From the NCBI RefSeq assembly GCF_019218885.1, contig NZ_JAHUWT010000001.1, positions 1,426,001 through 1,490,000 on the forward strand: a DNA stretch of 64,000 nt, written 5' to 3'. A program made the position numbers and the translations under genes. The stretch is from Bordetella sp. BOR01 (GTDB lineage: Bacteria; Pseudomonadota; Gammaproteobacteria; Burkholderiales; Burkholderiaceae_B). Shown piece by piece: positions 50,944 to 59,975 of the stretch. Within the stretch, counting starts at the first letter, position 1, and the number at the start of each line of letters is the position of its first letter. The notes beneath the pieces were generated by a model that saw only the letters and a program-made list of their open reading frames with translations, was not told the origin of the DNA and searched no databases.

Positions 50944-51948
50944 ATGTATCCCTTCAGCAAGACCACGCCGGCGCGCCGCGCCTTCCTGGCGTCCGCCCTG
51001 GCATTGTGCGCCGGCTTTGCCTTGCACGCAGCACCCGCGGCAGCCGCGTACCCCGAGCGCGCGGTACGGCTGGTGGTGCCGTATCCGCCCGGCGGCGCCA
51101 CCGATGTCATCGGCCGGGTATTGGCCCAGGAATTGTCGAACTCGCTGGGCCAGCAGTTCGTGGTCGAGAACCGCGCCGGCGCGGCCGGCAATATCGGCGC
51201 CGACCAGGTGGCGAAGTCCGATCCCGATGGCTACACCTTGCTGATGGGCGCGCTGACCAGCCATTCGATCAACGCCGAGCTCTACAAGGGCAAGGTGCCC
51301 TACGACATCGAGAAAAGCTTTGCCCCGGTGTCCATCGTGGGCACGGTGCCCCTGGTGTTCGTGGTGCATCCGTCGGTGCAGGCCAAGTCGCTGCAGGAAT
51401 TCATCGCGCTGGCCAAGGCGCGTCCGGGCTACCTGACCATGGCGTCGGCCGGCAACGGCTCGCCCCAGCACCTGGCTGCCGAAATGTTCAAGAGCATGGC
51501 GGGCGTGGATGTGCTGCATGTGCCCTACAAGGGCAGCGGTCCGGCCATGACCGACCTGATGGGCGGACAGGTGCTTAGCATGATCGAGACGGTGCCGGCG
51601 GCCCAGGGGCACGTGAAGGCAGGCAAGCTGCGCGCATTGGCCGTGACCTCGGACCAGCGTGCCGAAGCCTTGCCCGACGTGCCCACCACGGCGGAAGCGG
51701 GGCTGGCCAATTTCCAGGTCAGTTCCATGTTCGGCATCGTGGCGCCGGCCGGCACGCCGGCTCCGGTGCTGGATAAACTCAACAGCGCGCTCAAGCAGAT
51801 CGTGGCCAAGCCCGAGGTCCGCGCGGCGCTGCTGAACCAGGGGGCCGTGGCAACCTGGACCACGCCGGCTGATGCCGCCGCGCGCATCGCGGCCGAGCGC
51901 GCCAAGTGGGCCAAGGTCATCAAGGACGCCGACGTCAAGCCCGAGTAA
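50944..51948 (+). CDS. Bug/TctC-type tripartite tricarboxylate transporter binding protein
   Basis: The 334-residue periplasmic protein has a signal peptide (FLASALALCAGFALHAAPAA ending in AAA) and the Bug fold: YPERAVRLVVPYPPGGATDV, VVENRAGAAGNIGADQVAKS, VPYKGSGPAMTDLMGGQV and the IVAPAGTP strand. Bug proteins bind carboxylates, sugar acids or amides for TctAB-type carriers or for signalling; no TctA/B genes are adjacent, as is common in Bordetella. It lies divergent to the dehydratase and just upstream of IclR, so it probably binds that enzyme's substrate. Confidence 0.93.
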   Translation: MYPFSKTTPARRAFLASALALCAGFALHAAPAAAAYPERAVRLVVPYPPGGATDVIGRVLAQELSNSLGQQFVVENRAGAAGNIGADQVAKSDPDGYTLLMGALTSHSINAELYKGKVPYDIEKSFAPVSIVGTVPLVFVVHPSVQAKSLQEFIALAKARPGYLTMASAGNGSPQHLAAEMFKSMAGVDVLHVPYKGSGPAMTDLMGGQVLSMIETVPAAQGHVKAGKLRALAVTSDQRAEALPDVPTTAEAGLANFQVSSMFGIVAPAGTPAPVLDKLNSALKQIVAKPEVRAALLNQGAVATWTTPADAAARIAAERAKWAKVIKDADVKPE

Positions 51949-52028
51949 TACCCGCAGGGCGGCAGCGCGCCGCCCGGTTCTACAATGTGCGGCCACGATG
52001 GCACATTACGGAACAGGGCGGCGCACAG

Positions 52029-52790
52029 ATGAACAACACCTTGCTCAAGGGCCTGGCGATCATCGAGCTGCTGGCCCACAGCGAACGGCCGCTGGCCCTG
52101 ACCGAGATCGCCGTGGCGTCGGGCCTGGCCAAGAGCAATGTGCACCGGCTGCTGCAGGCCCTGCTCGAGACGCGCTATGTGGTACGCGACGAAGGCACGG
52201 GGCGCTATGTGGGTTCCATCAAGCTGTGGGAACTGGGTTCGGCGGTGCTGGGCAAGCTGGACCTGCGCACGCATGCCGAGCACATCATGGAAGCGCTGCT
52301 CGACCACACCCGGGAAACCGTGCACTTGTCGGTACTGGACGGCATGGAAGTGGTGTACGTGCACAAGCTCGACAGCCCCAATCCGGTGCGGGCCTATACC
52401 CAGATCGGCGGACGCGCGCAGGCCTACTGCGTGGCCACCGGCAAGGCCATGCTGGCGTTTCGCGCCGAACCGGTGCTGCAGCGCGTAGCGCGGGAACTGC
52501 ATCCCTACACGGTGCGCACGCACACCGACCCGGCCAGGTTCCTGCGGGAAATGCGGCGGGTGCGCGCGCAGGGCTATGCCGTCAATCGCGGCGAATGGAA
52601 TGAAAACGTCTATGGCGTGGCGGCGCCGATCCGCGATGCCAGCGGCCGGATCGTGGCGGCGCTGGGACTGTCCGGGCCGCGCGAGCGTTTCAAGCCCGCG
52701 CGGATCAAGGAATTCGCCGGTTGCGTGGCCGATGCGGCCGCGCAGGTATCGGCCAACCTGGGATGGCGCCAGCCGGCCTGGAGCCACTAG
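52029..52790 (+). CDS. IclR family transcriptional regulator
   Basis: A 253-residue regulator. The N-terminal winged helix (LLKGLAIIELLAHSERPLAL, TEIAVASGLAKSNVHRLLQA, LLETRYVVRDEGTGRYVGSI) is joined to an IclR effector domain with HLSVLDGMEVVYVHKLDSPN, CVATGKAMLAF and YAVNRGEWNENVYGVAAPIR. It stands 80 bases after the Bug gene and likely controls the Bug/dehydratase divergon. The upstream leader shows no strong ribosome site, so the exact start is taken from the family N-terminus. Confidence 0.93.
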   Translation: MNNTLLKGLAIIELLAHSERPLALTEIAVASGLAKSNVHRLLQALLETRYVVRDEGTGRYVGSIKLWELGSAVLGKLDLRTHAEHIMEALLDHTRETVHLSVLDGMEVVYVHKLDSPNPVRAYTQIGGRAQAYCVATGKAMLAFRAEPVLQRVARELHPYTVRTHTDPARFLREMRRVRAQGYAVNRGEWNENVYGVAAPIRDASGRIVAALGLSGPRERFKPARIKEFAGCVADAAAQVSANLGWRQPAWSH

Positions 52791-52925
52791 GCGGTATCGG
52801 GCGCAGCCGGTGCCGGTTCGGATTCCTGTCCCTGTTCCTGCCTCTGTTCCGGTATATGGAACTTTTGTTATCTAAAACGTAATTCGCCTACCATGGCGCC
52901 TTTTCCGGCCATTCCCGCGAACACT

Positions 52926-54110
52926 ATGTCCCATTCCGATTTCCCCGCCGCGCAGCCCCTGGCGGGCGTGCGCGTGGTCGAGTTCTGCTCTACCGCGGCC
53001 GGCCCGTTCGCCGCCTTGTTGCTGGCCGACATGGGCGCCGACGTGATCAAGGTCGAGCCACCCACAGGCGACGGCCTGAGACTATGGCCGCCGCTGTCCG
53101 AGGGCTACAGCGAGAATTTCGCTTCGCTCAACCGCAACAAGCGTTCCGTGGTGCTGGACCTGAAGGCGCCGGCCGACCAGGCGCTGGCGCGGCAATTGAT
53201 GCTGGATGCCGATGTGGTGGTCGAGAACAATCGCCCTGGCGTCATGGATCGCCTGGGGCTGGGCTATGCCAGTTTTGCCGACGAGCATCCGCGCTTGCTG
53301 TATTGCTCGATCTCGGCCTACGGGCAGTCGGGGCCGCGCTCGTCCGAGGGCGGTTTCGACCTGACCATCCAGGCCGCCGCGGGCGTGATGAGCGTCACCG
53401 GCGAAGCCGGCGGCGCACCGGTCAAGTGCGGCGTGCCGCTGTCGGATTTCGCCTCGGGACTGTACGCGGCTTATTCCATTGCCGCGGCGCTGGCCAGCGT
53501 GCGGGCTGGCGGGCAGGGCGCGCATATCGACGTGCCCATGTTCGGCTGCACGCTGGGCGTGGCCGCGTTGCAGACCAGCGAATACTTCGGCAATGGCCGC
53601 AGCCCGGCCAAGCTGGGCTCGGCCCATCCACGCAACGCGCCATACCAGGCGTTTCGCGCGGCCGATGGATACTTCGCCATCGCCGCCGGCAACCAGAAGC
53701 TGTGGCTGTCCGTCTGTGACGTGGTTGGCATGCCCGGCCTGGCGCAGGATGCGCGCTTTGGCACCACCAGCGATCGCGCCCGCCACCAAGAGGCGCTGCG
53801 CGACCTGCTGGAACAGGCGTTCACCACCCGTCCGGTAGACCACTGGATCGATGCTTTCATGCAGGCTGGCGTGCCGCATGCGCGCATCAATGACTACGCC
53901 GCCGCGCTGGCCGACCCGCAGACCGTGCATATGCAATGGGTGCAGCCGCTGACGCTGCCCGGCGGGGCGCAGACGCATACCTTCGTCTCGCCCATCCGCA
54001 TGAACGGGCAGGGCTTTCCCATTCGGCGCGCGCCGCCGGCGCTGGGGGAACACACCGCCGAAGTGCGCGCGGCCTACGCCCAGGGCGCCGGCCGGCCGGA
54101 ACAGGCATGA
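52926..54110 (+). CDS. Family III CoA-transferase (CaiB/BaiF)
   Basis: The 394-residue enzyme has the family opening PLAGVRVVEFCSTAAGPFAA, then LLLADMGADVIKVEPPTGDG, SLNRNKRSVVLDLKAP, and the catalytic aspartate in EGGFDLTIQAAAGVMSVTGE (Asp145). It moves CoA between carboxylic acids in two half-reactions via aspartyl anhydrides. Its stop overlaps the start of a crotonase-like gene, so the pair likely activates an acid and then modifies the acyl-CoA. Substrate unknown. A longer ATG at 52893 is less likely. Confidence 0.92.
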   Translation: MSHSDFPAAQPLAGVRVVEFCSTAAGPFAALLLADMGADVIKVEPPTGDGLRLWPPLSEGYSENFASLNRNKRSVVLDLKAPADQALARQLMLDADVVVENNRPGVMDRLGLGYASFADEHPRLLYCSISAYGQSGPRSSEGGFDLTIQAAAGVMSVTGEAGGAPVKCGVPLSDFASGLYAAYSIAAALASVRAGGQGAHIDVPMFGCTLGVAALQTSEYFGNGRSPAKLGSAHPRNAPYQAFRAADGYFAIAAGNQKLWLSVCDVVGMPGLAQDARFGTTSDRARHQEALRDLLEQAFTTRPVDHWIDAFMQAGVPHARINDYAAALADPQTVHMQWVQPLTLPGGAQTHTFVSPIRMNGQGFPIRRAPPALGEHTAEVRAAYAQGAGRPEQA

Positions 54111-54880
54111 CGGGCGCCCCGGATACCGGCGCCGCGCTGCAAGTGGCGCGCGACGGCGCGGTATGGACCCTGACGCTGTGCCGGCCCGATAAAGGCAATG
54201 CCTTGTCGGCCGAGCTGGTGCAGGCGCTGGGCGCCGCGGTCGGTGCCGCGAGCGCCGACGGCGGCGTGCGCCTGCTGATCCTGGAAGGGGCCGGCCGGCA
54301 CTTCTGCACGGGCTTCGACCTGTCGGACCTGGACCGCGAAACCGACCAGACGCTGCTGGCGCGTTTCGTCGATGTCGAATTGCTGTTGCAGGCCTTGCAT
54401 GCCGCGCCCTTCATGACCCTGGCCATTGCCCACGGGCGCACCATGGGGGCGGGCGCGGACCTGTTCTGCGCTTGCGCCGAACGCTGGGTGGCAGGCCAGG
54501 CGTCGTTTGCTTTTCCAGGGGCGGCGTTTGGCCTGGTGCTGGGCACCGCGCGGTTGGCCGACCGGGTCGGCCCGGCGCACGCCAGTGCCTGGGTCGAAGG
54601 CGGCGTGCCGGTCGATGGTGCGGCGGCGCTGCAAGCCGGCCTGGCAACGCGGCTGCTGGACGAGGCTGGGCTGGATGCCGCCCGCAACGAACTGAAGGCC
54701 CGCACGCAACGCCTGGATCCGGAGACCGGCCGCGCCATCCATCTGGCGATCGGCGCCGTGCGTCGTCCGCGCGGCGATGACGGCGACGCGCACGACCTGG
54801 CGCGGCTGGTGCGTTCGGCCGCGCGGCCGGGCCTGCGCGACCGCATTGCCGCCTACCGTGCGGCGCAGTTGCGCAAATAG
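54107..54880 (+). CDS. Enoyl-CoA hydratase/isomerase (crotonase) family protein, catalytic glutamates replaced
   Basis: The 257-residue protein has the crotonase oxyanion-hole motif GAGRHFCTGFDLSDL and the segment GRTMGAGADLFCACAERWVA. Against rat enoyl-CoA hydratase, the first catalytic glutamate (E144) becomes Asp118 and the second (E164) Gly138 by my hand alignment. Ordinary hydratase activity is therefore doubtful, and another acyl-CoA reaction is likelier. It overlaps the CoA-transferase gene by 4 bases (ATGA). The C-terminal helices are normal. It converges on the GMC oxidoreductase gene with 22 bases between. Confidence 0.85.
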   Translation: MTGAPDTGAALQVARDGAVWTLTLCRPDKGNALSAELVQALGAAVGAASADGGVRLLILEGAGRHFCTGFDLSDLDRETDQTLLARFVDVELLLQALHAAPFMTLAIAHGRTMGAGADLFCACAERWVAGQASFAFPGAAFGLVLGTARLADRVGPAHASAWVEGGVPVDGAAALQAGLATRLLDEAGLDAARNELKARTQRLDPETGRAIHLAIGAVRRPRGDDGDAHDLARLVRSAARPGLRDRIAAYRAAQLRK

Positions 54881-54902
54881 CGCGAACCGTGCCCGCCGCG
54901 GG

Positions 54903-56507
54903 CTAGCCGCGGCCCTGCCGCACCAGTTGCGCGCCTTTCTCGCCGATAAGCACCGTGGCCGCGTTGGTGTTGGCCGAGACCATCGCCGGCATGACAGACG
55001 CATCGATGACGCGCAGGCGGTCGACTCCCTGCACGCGCAGCGCCGGGTCGACGACCGCGTCCGCGTCGCTGCCCATGCGGCAGGTACCCGACACATGGAA
55101 TACCGTGCCGCCGCGCTGGCGCGCAAAGTCGGCCAGTTCCTGGTCGCTGCGCAGGGCCTCGCCCGGCATGTATTCCGGGCCGGCAATGTATTTGCGGAAG
55201 GCGGGCTGGCGGTGGATGTCGCGCAGCATGCGCAGCCCGGCCACCAGCACCTTGATATCCCGTGACTCGGTCAGGTAGTTGGACACGATGCGCGGCGGCT
55301 GCAGCGGGTCGGCCGAACGGATCTCGACCGTGCCACGCGAATCGGGCCGGCACTGGGTGGCCGATGCCGAGAATCCCGAGAACGGATGCAGCGCGTCGCC
55401 GGGCTTGTCCACCGACAACGGCATCACGTTGAACAGCACATCGGCGCGGCCATTGCGCGCATGTTCCGTGCACACCATGCCGCCTACCTGGCCGGCGCCC
55501 ACGGTCAGGGGGCCGTCCTGGCCGAACAGCCAGCGCGCGCCCATGCGCGCCAGCTTCAGCGGATTGCGCACGTCGTCGTTGAGCGACAGCTTGTTCTTCA
55601 CGCGCACAATGACGCGGGCCTGGTAATGGTCTTGCAGGTTGCGGCCGACTTCCGGCGCGTCGACCTGCACGGTGATGCGGTGATTGCGCAGCAGGGCGGC
55701 CGGCCCGACGCCCGACAACTGCAGCAACTGCGGCGATTGCAGTGCGCCGGCGGCCAGGATGACTTCGCAGGCCGCCTGCGCGCGCTTGCGCTGGCCGTCC
55801 TGCAGCCAGGCGACCCCATGGCAGGCGCCGCGCTCGATCAGCAGGCGGGTGACGTGCGCCCCGGTGATCACGGTCAGGTTGGGGCGGGCGCGCACCGGGT
55901 GCAGGAAGGCCGTGGCGGCACTGTCGCGCCAGCGGCCTTTCAAGGTCAACTGGTAGCATCCCAGGCCGCTATCGACCGCCCCGTTGAAGTCCGGGCTGGC
56001 CGGCAGGCCGGCTTGCGCGCCGGCGCGCAGCCAGGCGTCGCACAGCGGATGGTCATTGCGCAGGTCAGATACATGCAGCTCGCCTCCGGCGCCGTGATAG
56101 TCGTTGGCGCCGCCCGCATAGCATTCCGATTGCTTGAAAACGGGCAGCACGTCGCGATAGCCCCAGCCGGTCGCGCCCAGGCGGGCCCAGTCGTCGTAAT
56201 CGGCATGCTGGCCGCGGATGTAGATCAGGCCATTGATCGAGCTCGACCCGCCCAGTACGCGGCCGCGCGGCCAGACAATGGCGCGGTTGCCGGTCTCGGC
56301 CTGCGGCTCTACGGCAAACTGCCACGAATAGCGCGGATCGTAGATCGAACGGAAATACCCCACCGGCAACTTCAGCCAGAACCCCCGGTCGGCGCCGCCC
56401 GCTTCCAGCAGCAGCACGCGGCAGGCGGGATCGGCGCTCAGGCGGTTGGCCAGCACGCAGCCAGCCGAGCCCGCGCCGATGATGATGTAGTCGTAGCCGG
56501 AAGTCAT
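54903..56507 (-). CDS. GMC family FAD-dependent oxidoreductase (choline dehydrogenase-like)
   Basis: The 534-residue flavoenzyme has the N-terminal FAD motif YIIIGAGSAGCVLANRL, the GMC signature WPRGRVLGGSSSINGLIYIR, and the C-terminal catalytic pair His in VFHVSGTCRMGSDAD and Asn in SANTNAATVLIGEKG. It oxidises alcohols to aldehydes or acids. It is the last gene of the permease-ATPase-binding-protein operon, 19 bases after the binding-protein gene, so it should act on what that ABC system imports. The start at 56507 begins the FAD-binding strand directly. Confidence 0.92.
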   Translation of the reverse strand: MTSGYDYIIIGAGSAGCVLANRLSADPACRVLLLEAGGADRGFWLKLPVGYFRSIYDPRYSWQFAVEPQAETGNRAIVWPRGRVLGGSSSINGLIYIRGQHADYDDWARLGATGWGYRDVLPVFKQSECYAGGANDYHGAGGELHVSDLRNDHPLCDAWLRAGAQAGLPASPDFNGAVDSGLGCYQLTLKGRWRDSAATAFLHPVRARPNLTVITGAHVTRLLIERGACHGVAWLQDGQRKRAQAACEVILAAGALQSPQLLQLSGVGPAALLRNHRITVQVDAPEVGRNLQDHYQARVIVRVKNKLSLNDDVRNPLKLARMGARWLFGQDGPLTVGAGQVGGMVCTEHARNGRADVLFNVMPLSVDKPGDALHPFSGFSASATQCRPDSRGTVEIRSADPLQPPRIVSNYLTESRDIKVLVAGLRMLRDIHRQPAFRKYIAGPEYMPGEALRSDQELADFARQRGGTVFHVSGTCRMGSDADAVVDPALRVQGVDRLRVIDASVMPAMVSANTNAATVLIGEKGAQLVRQGRG

Positions 56508-56526
56508 GGGGGCGCGGCGGGCGGGA

Positions 56527-57531
56527 TCAGGCCTTGACGATGTCCAGGTACGGCTTGGGATCGAAGTAGGTGCTGGCCGGCACGGGGTTGGCAATGTTGG
56601 CCGTCTGCACGAAGAAGTCGGTGACCTGCTGCAGCCAGTTGGTGACGGTGCCATCGGCATACTTGCCGCGCCATTCGGCCGAGGTGAAGTACTTCGATGC
56701 CTTGAACTGGTCTTTCAGGGCGGCCAGCGGCACTTCGGGATAGTGCTTCTTCTGCAGGACGGCCACCGCTTCGTCCGTATGCGACAGAAGGTGGTCGTTC
56801 GCAGTGACCCAGCCCTTGATCAGCGCCTGGACCAACTTCGGATTCTGCTCGTAATAATCGTTGCGCGCGGCCCAGCCACCCACGATGGCCGCCTCGGGGT
56901 AGAAGGCCGAGGCGTCGACCAGCATGCGCGCGCCCTCGACCTTTTGCTTGACGGTCACATCGAAGGGCACCCACAGCGCCACGGCCGGCACTGCCCCCGA
57001 GATGAACGAGGTCACCGCCTCGGTCATGCGCTGGTTGACGATCTGCACATCCTTGCCTTCCTGCAGCTTGGCGTCTTTCAGCACGCGGTCCAGGAACACG
57101 TGCGCCGTGGTGCCCGCAGTCGTCGATATCTTCTTGCCTTTCAGGTCGGCGGCGGTCTTGATGCCGGCATCCTCGCGCACCCACAGTTGGGCCGTGGCAT
57201 ATTCCACGTTGTTCAGCAGGAACACCTTGCCCTGGCCGCGCGCCGGGAAGTTCGACACCACCGCACCCGTGGACAGCACGTCGAGGCTGCCGCCTATCAT
57301 GGCCTGGAACAGTTCCAGGCCGGTGGTGAACTTGATCATCTGCAAGTCCAGGCCCTGGTCGGCGAATGCGCCGGTCTCCAGGCCTGTCCAGATCTGGCCG
57401 TCCACGGCGGGCGTGTGCAAGTAGCCCACGCGCACTTTCTGGGCGGCATGCGCCAGCAGGGGCATGCCGATGCCCGACATGGCAGCCGCCAGGGCGCCGG
57501 TCTTCAATAGGGTTCTGCGCTGCGGATTCAT
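56527..57531 (-). CDS. ABC transporter substrate-binding protein (TauA/SsuA type)
   Basis: The 334-residue protein has a twin-arginine-like signal (NPQRRTLLKTGALAAAMSGI) ending in AHA, then the NMT1/SsuA fold. Diagnostic segments are VRVGYLHTPAVDGQIWTGLE, GAFADQGLDLQMIKFTTGLE, MIGGSLDVLSTGAVVSNFPA and WVREDAGIKTAADLKGKKIS. It would capture a sulfonate, taurine-like or related compound in the periplasm. It is the third gene of the operon after the permease and ATPase. The R-R pair is consistent with Tat export, but Sec export is possible. Confidence 0.91.
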   Translation of the reverse strand: MNPQRRTLLKTGALAAAMSGIGMPLLAHAAQKVRVGYLHTPAVDGQIWTGLETGAFADQGLDLQMIKFTTGLELFQAMIGGSLDVLSTGAVVSNFPARGQGKVFLLNNVEYATAQLWVREDAGIKTAADLKGKKISTTAGTTAHVFLDRVLKDAKLQEGKDVQIVNQRMTEAVTSFISGAVPAVALWVPFDVTVKQKVEGARMLVDASAFYPEAAIVGGWAARNDYYEQNPKLVQALIKGWVTANDHLLSHTDEAVAVLQKKHYPEVPLAALKDQFKASKYFTSAEWRGKYADGTVTNWLQQVTDFFVQTANIANPVPASTYFDPKPYLDIVKA

Positions 57532-57569
57532 GGTGCGGGTTCCTTTCTTGCGGGGATAAAGGGCAACGA

Positions 57570-58385
57570 CTAATTGGCCAGGCGCACGGCCTGGTTGGCT
57601 TGCCTGGCATATTCCTCCATGACCAGGCTGCGGATCTGCGAACGCAGTTCGCCGAAACGGGGATCTTCATGCAGGTTCTCGGCGCGCGGATAACCGAACG
57701 GCACGTCGATGACGGTGCGGATGCGCGCCGGGCGCGCCGTCACCACCACGATGCGCGACGATAGATAAATTGCTTCTTCCACCGAGTGGGTGATCAGCAT
57801 GACGGTCTTGTCTTCGGCCAGCAGCACTTGCAGCAGCAGGTCTTGCATGGCCGAGCGCGTCTGGGCGTCCAGCGCGCCGAAGGGTTCGTCCATCAGCAGG
57901 AACTGCGGCTTGACCGCGTAGGCGCGCGCCAGCGCCAGCCGCTGGCGCATGCCGCCCGACAAGTGCTTGGGATGATGATGGGCAAAGTCGGCCAGCCCCA
58001 TCAGCGTCATGTAGCGCTGGCAGATCTCATCGCGTTCGGCGCGGCCGACCCGATTGGCCCGCAGCGTCAGCCCGAAAGCGATGTTTTCCTTGACCGTCAG
58101 CCACGGAAACACGCCGTATTCCTGGAAGATCACGCCGCGGTCGGGGCCGGGGCCCGTGATGGGCTTTCCGTCGAGCAGCACCTCGCCCTGCGTGGGTTGC
58201 ACAAAACCTGCCACGATGTTCATCATGGTGGTCTTGCCGCAGCCCGATGGCCCGATCACCGATACGAATTCGCCCTGGCGGATTTCGTAGTCGATGGCAT
58301 CGAGCACCCGCATCGGCCCATTGGCCGTGGGGTAGTCCACCGTGACGTTGCGAAAGCGGATGCGGGCGGAACTGTCGGCACTCAT
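57570..58385 (-). CDS. ABC importer ATP-binding protein (SsuB/TauB type)
   Basis: The 271-residue ATPase has Walker A GPSGCGKTT, Q-loop VIFQEYGVFPWLTVKENIAF, signature KHLSGGMRQRLALARAYAV, Walker B FLLMDEPFGALD and the H-loop in LITHSVEEAIYLSSRI. It powers the permease encoded just upstream, whose gene overlaps by 4 bases. The family handles aliphatic sulfonates, taurine, nitrate or pyrimidines. The C-terminal 40 residues are conserved in the SsuB/TauB type. Confidence 0.93.
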   Translation of the reverse strand: MSADSSARIRFRNVTVDYPTANGPMRVLDAIDYEIRQGEFVSVIGPSGCGKTTMMNIVAGFVQPTQGEVLLDGKPITGPGPDRGVIFQEYGVFPWLTVKENIAFGLTLRANRVGRAERDEICQRYMTLMGLADFAHHHPKHLSGGMRQRLALARAYAVKPQFLLMDEPFGALDAQTRSAMQDLLLQVLLAEDKTVMLITHSVEEAIYLSSRIVVVTARPARIRTVIDVPFGYPRAENLHEDPRFGELRSQIRSLVMEEYARQANQAVRLAN

Positions 58386-59149
58386 GCGATGCGCTCCTGC
58401 CAGGCCACCAGGCGGCGCGCCGCGGCGCGCAGGATCAGGTCCATGACCAGGGCGATCAGGCCGATGCAGATGATGCCCACGTAAATGATGTCGAGCTGGA
58501 AGAACGACGACGCATCCTGGATCAGCGCGCCCAGGCCTTGCTGGGCGGCGATCAGCTCCGAGGCCACCAGCGTGGCCCAGGCCACGCCCAGCGCCACGCG
58601 CAGCGCGGTCAGCATGTGGGGGATGGTAAGCGGCACGATCACCTTGCGGAATATCTCGCCGTCGCTGGCCCCCAGGGTGCGCGATACGCGCACGAAGATC
58701 GGGTTGATCTGCGCGATGCCTTCGTACATGACGATCACGCCCGCAAAGAACGAGGCGTAGAACAGGATGGCGATCTTGGCCGATTCGCCGATGCCGAAAT
58801 ACACGATCACCAACGGGATCAGCGCAATGGGGGGCAGGGCGCGAAAGAAATTGATGACCGGGTCCACGAAGCTGCGCACGCTCTTGTACCAGCCCAGCAC
58901 GAAACCCACCGGCACTGCCAGCACGATGCCCAGCACCACGCCGATCACCACGCGCTGGGTCGACATCAGGATGTCATGTGGCAACCGCGTCTGCATCAGC
59001 GCCATGAACTTGGCCAGTACTTCGTGCGGGCTGGGCACCAGGGCGGGGCTGACCAACCCGCTGGCACGCACGGCATACCATGCCAGCACGATGAGTACCC
59101 ATGGGGCGGCGATCAATGCCGCGCGTTGTGGCAAGGAGCGGTTACGCAA
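58382..59149 (-). CDS. ABC importer permease (SsuC/TauC type)
   Basis: The 255-residue protein has six membrane helices and the binding-protein-dependent permease signature in EGIAQINPIFVRVSRTLGAS followed by VIVPLTIPHMLTALRVALGV (EAA loop). It is the first gene of the operon and is divergent from the GntR regulator across 92 bases containing the GGTC/GACC repeats. The ATPase gene overlaps its end by 4 bases, so the three transport genes are tightly coupled. Confidence 0.92.
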   Translation of the reverse strand: MRNRSLPQRAALIAAPWVLIVLAWYAVRASGLVSPALVPSPHEVLAKFMALMQTRLPHDILMSTQRVVIGVVLGIVLAVPVGFVLGWYKSVRSFVDPVINFFRALPPIALIPLVIVYFGIGESAKIAILFYASFFAGVIVMYEGIAQINPIFVRVSRTLGASDGEIFRKVIVPLTIPHMLTALRVALGVAWATLVASELIAAQQGLGALIQDASSFFQLDIIYVGIICIGLIALVMDLILRAAARRLVAWQERIA

Positions 59150-59173
59150 GATGTCTCCTCCATTCGAAGGCGC

Positions 59174-59209
59174 TTGACCTTTTAATGGTCAAATCGTACT
59201 GTAGACCAT
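59174..59209. promoter_or_regulatory. GntR operator and divergent promoter
   Basis: TTGACC (59174-59179) and GGTCAA (59187-59192) form an inverted repeat with 7 bases between, and ATGGTC (59185-59190) pairs with GACCAT (59204-59209). TTGACC also serves as -35 for the GntR gene with TACTGT (59197-59202) as -10, a 17-base spacer. GntR binding would therefore cover its own promoter and the ABC operon's upstream region. Confidence 0.6.
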
Positions 59210-59241
59210 ACGTTCAGCAAACAATATATGGCTATTTGTTT

Positions 59242-59967
59242 ATGGCTATCAATTTCCACGACAGTCCCATTCCACGCTATCTGCAGCTGGCCGACCTGAT
59301 GCGCCAGCGCATCGCCCGCGGCGTCTGGGACCAAGGCCAGAAAGTACCTTCGCTGGAAGAACTGGTGGCCGAATTCGGCGTGGCGCGGGTCACGGTGCGC
59401 CAGGCCATTGACGTGCTGACGCGCGAAGGGCTGGTGTCGCCGCAGCAGGGGCGCGGCACTTTCGTTACCGGCCTGCCGCCCAACGACCGCTGGCTACGCG
59501 TGCAGACCACGCTGGCCGAACTGGCCAAGGTGTATCGCGATACCCGGCCCAAGATCGTCACCATCGACGAATCCATTCATTCGGCGCCACTGACCGCGCA
59601 AGACGGCATCCCGGCCGAGCGTTACGTGTTCATGCGCCGCATCCATGAACGCGAAGGCCGGCCGTATTGCGTCATCAGCATCTACCTGGCCGAGCACGTA
59701 TTTCGGCAGGCCCCGGCGCGCTTTCGCAATGAAACGGTGATCCCGCTGCTGGTGTCCATGCCCGGCGTGAAGATCGCCCAGGCGCGCCAGGCGCTGACCA
59801 TCGGCACCGCCGATACCGAAGTGGCGCAGCAATTGCAGGTGGCCGTCAACGCGCCCATTGCCGAAGTGCGTCGCGTGTTCGTCGATGGCGAGGGCTGCGT
59901 CATCTACCTGAGCGAAGTCTCGTACCGCGGCGACTTCATCCATGTCGAAATGAACCTGATCCCTTGA
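59242..59967 (+). CDS. GntR family regulator with UTRA domain (HutC type)
   Basis: The 241-residue regulator has a GntR winged helix (YLQLADLMRQRIARGVWDQG, VPSLEELVAEFGVARVTVRQ, AIDVLTREGLVSPQQGRGTF) and a UTRA effector domain (ERYVFMRRIHEREGRPYCVI, AQARQALTIGTADTEVAQQL). It is divergent from the ABC/GMC operon and 8 bases ahead of the enolase-superfamily gene, so it likely controls both. The start is at the ATG beginning MAINFHDS; an earlier in-frame ATG sits in the repeat-like ATATGGCTATTTG sequence. The ligand is unknown. Confidence 0.92.
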   Translation: MAINFHDSPIPRYLQLADLMRQRIARGVWDQGQKVPSLEELVAEFGVARVTVRQAIDVLTREGLVSPQQGRGTFVTGLPPNDRWLRVQTTLAELAKVYRDTRPKIVTIDESIHSAPLTAQDGIPAERYVFMRRIHEREGRPYCVISIYLAEHVFRQAPARFRNETVIPLLVSMPGVKIAQARQALTIGTADTEVAQQLQVAVNAPIAEVRRVFVDGEGCVIYLSEVSYRGDFIHVEMNLIP

Positions 59968-59975
59968 GGACTGCC

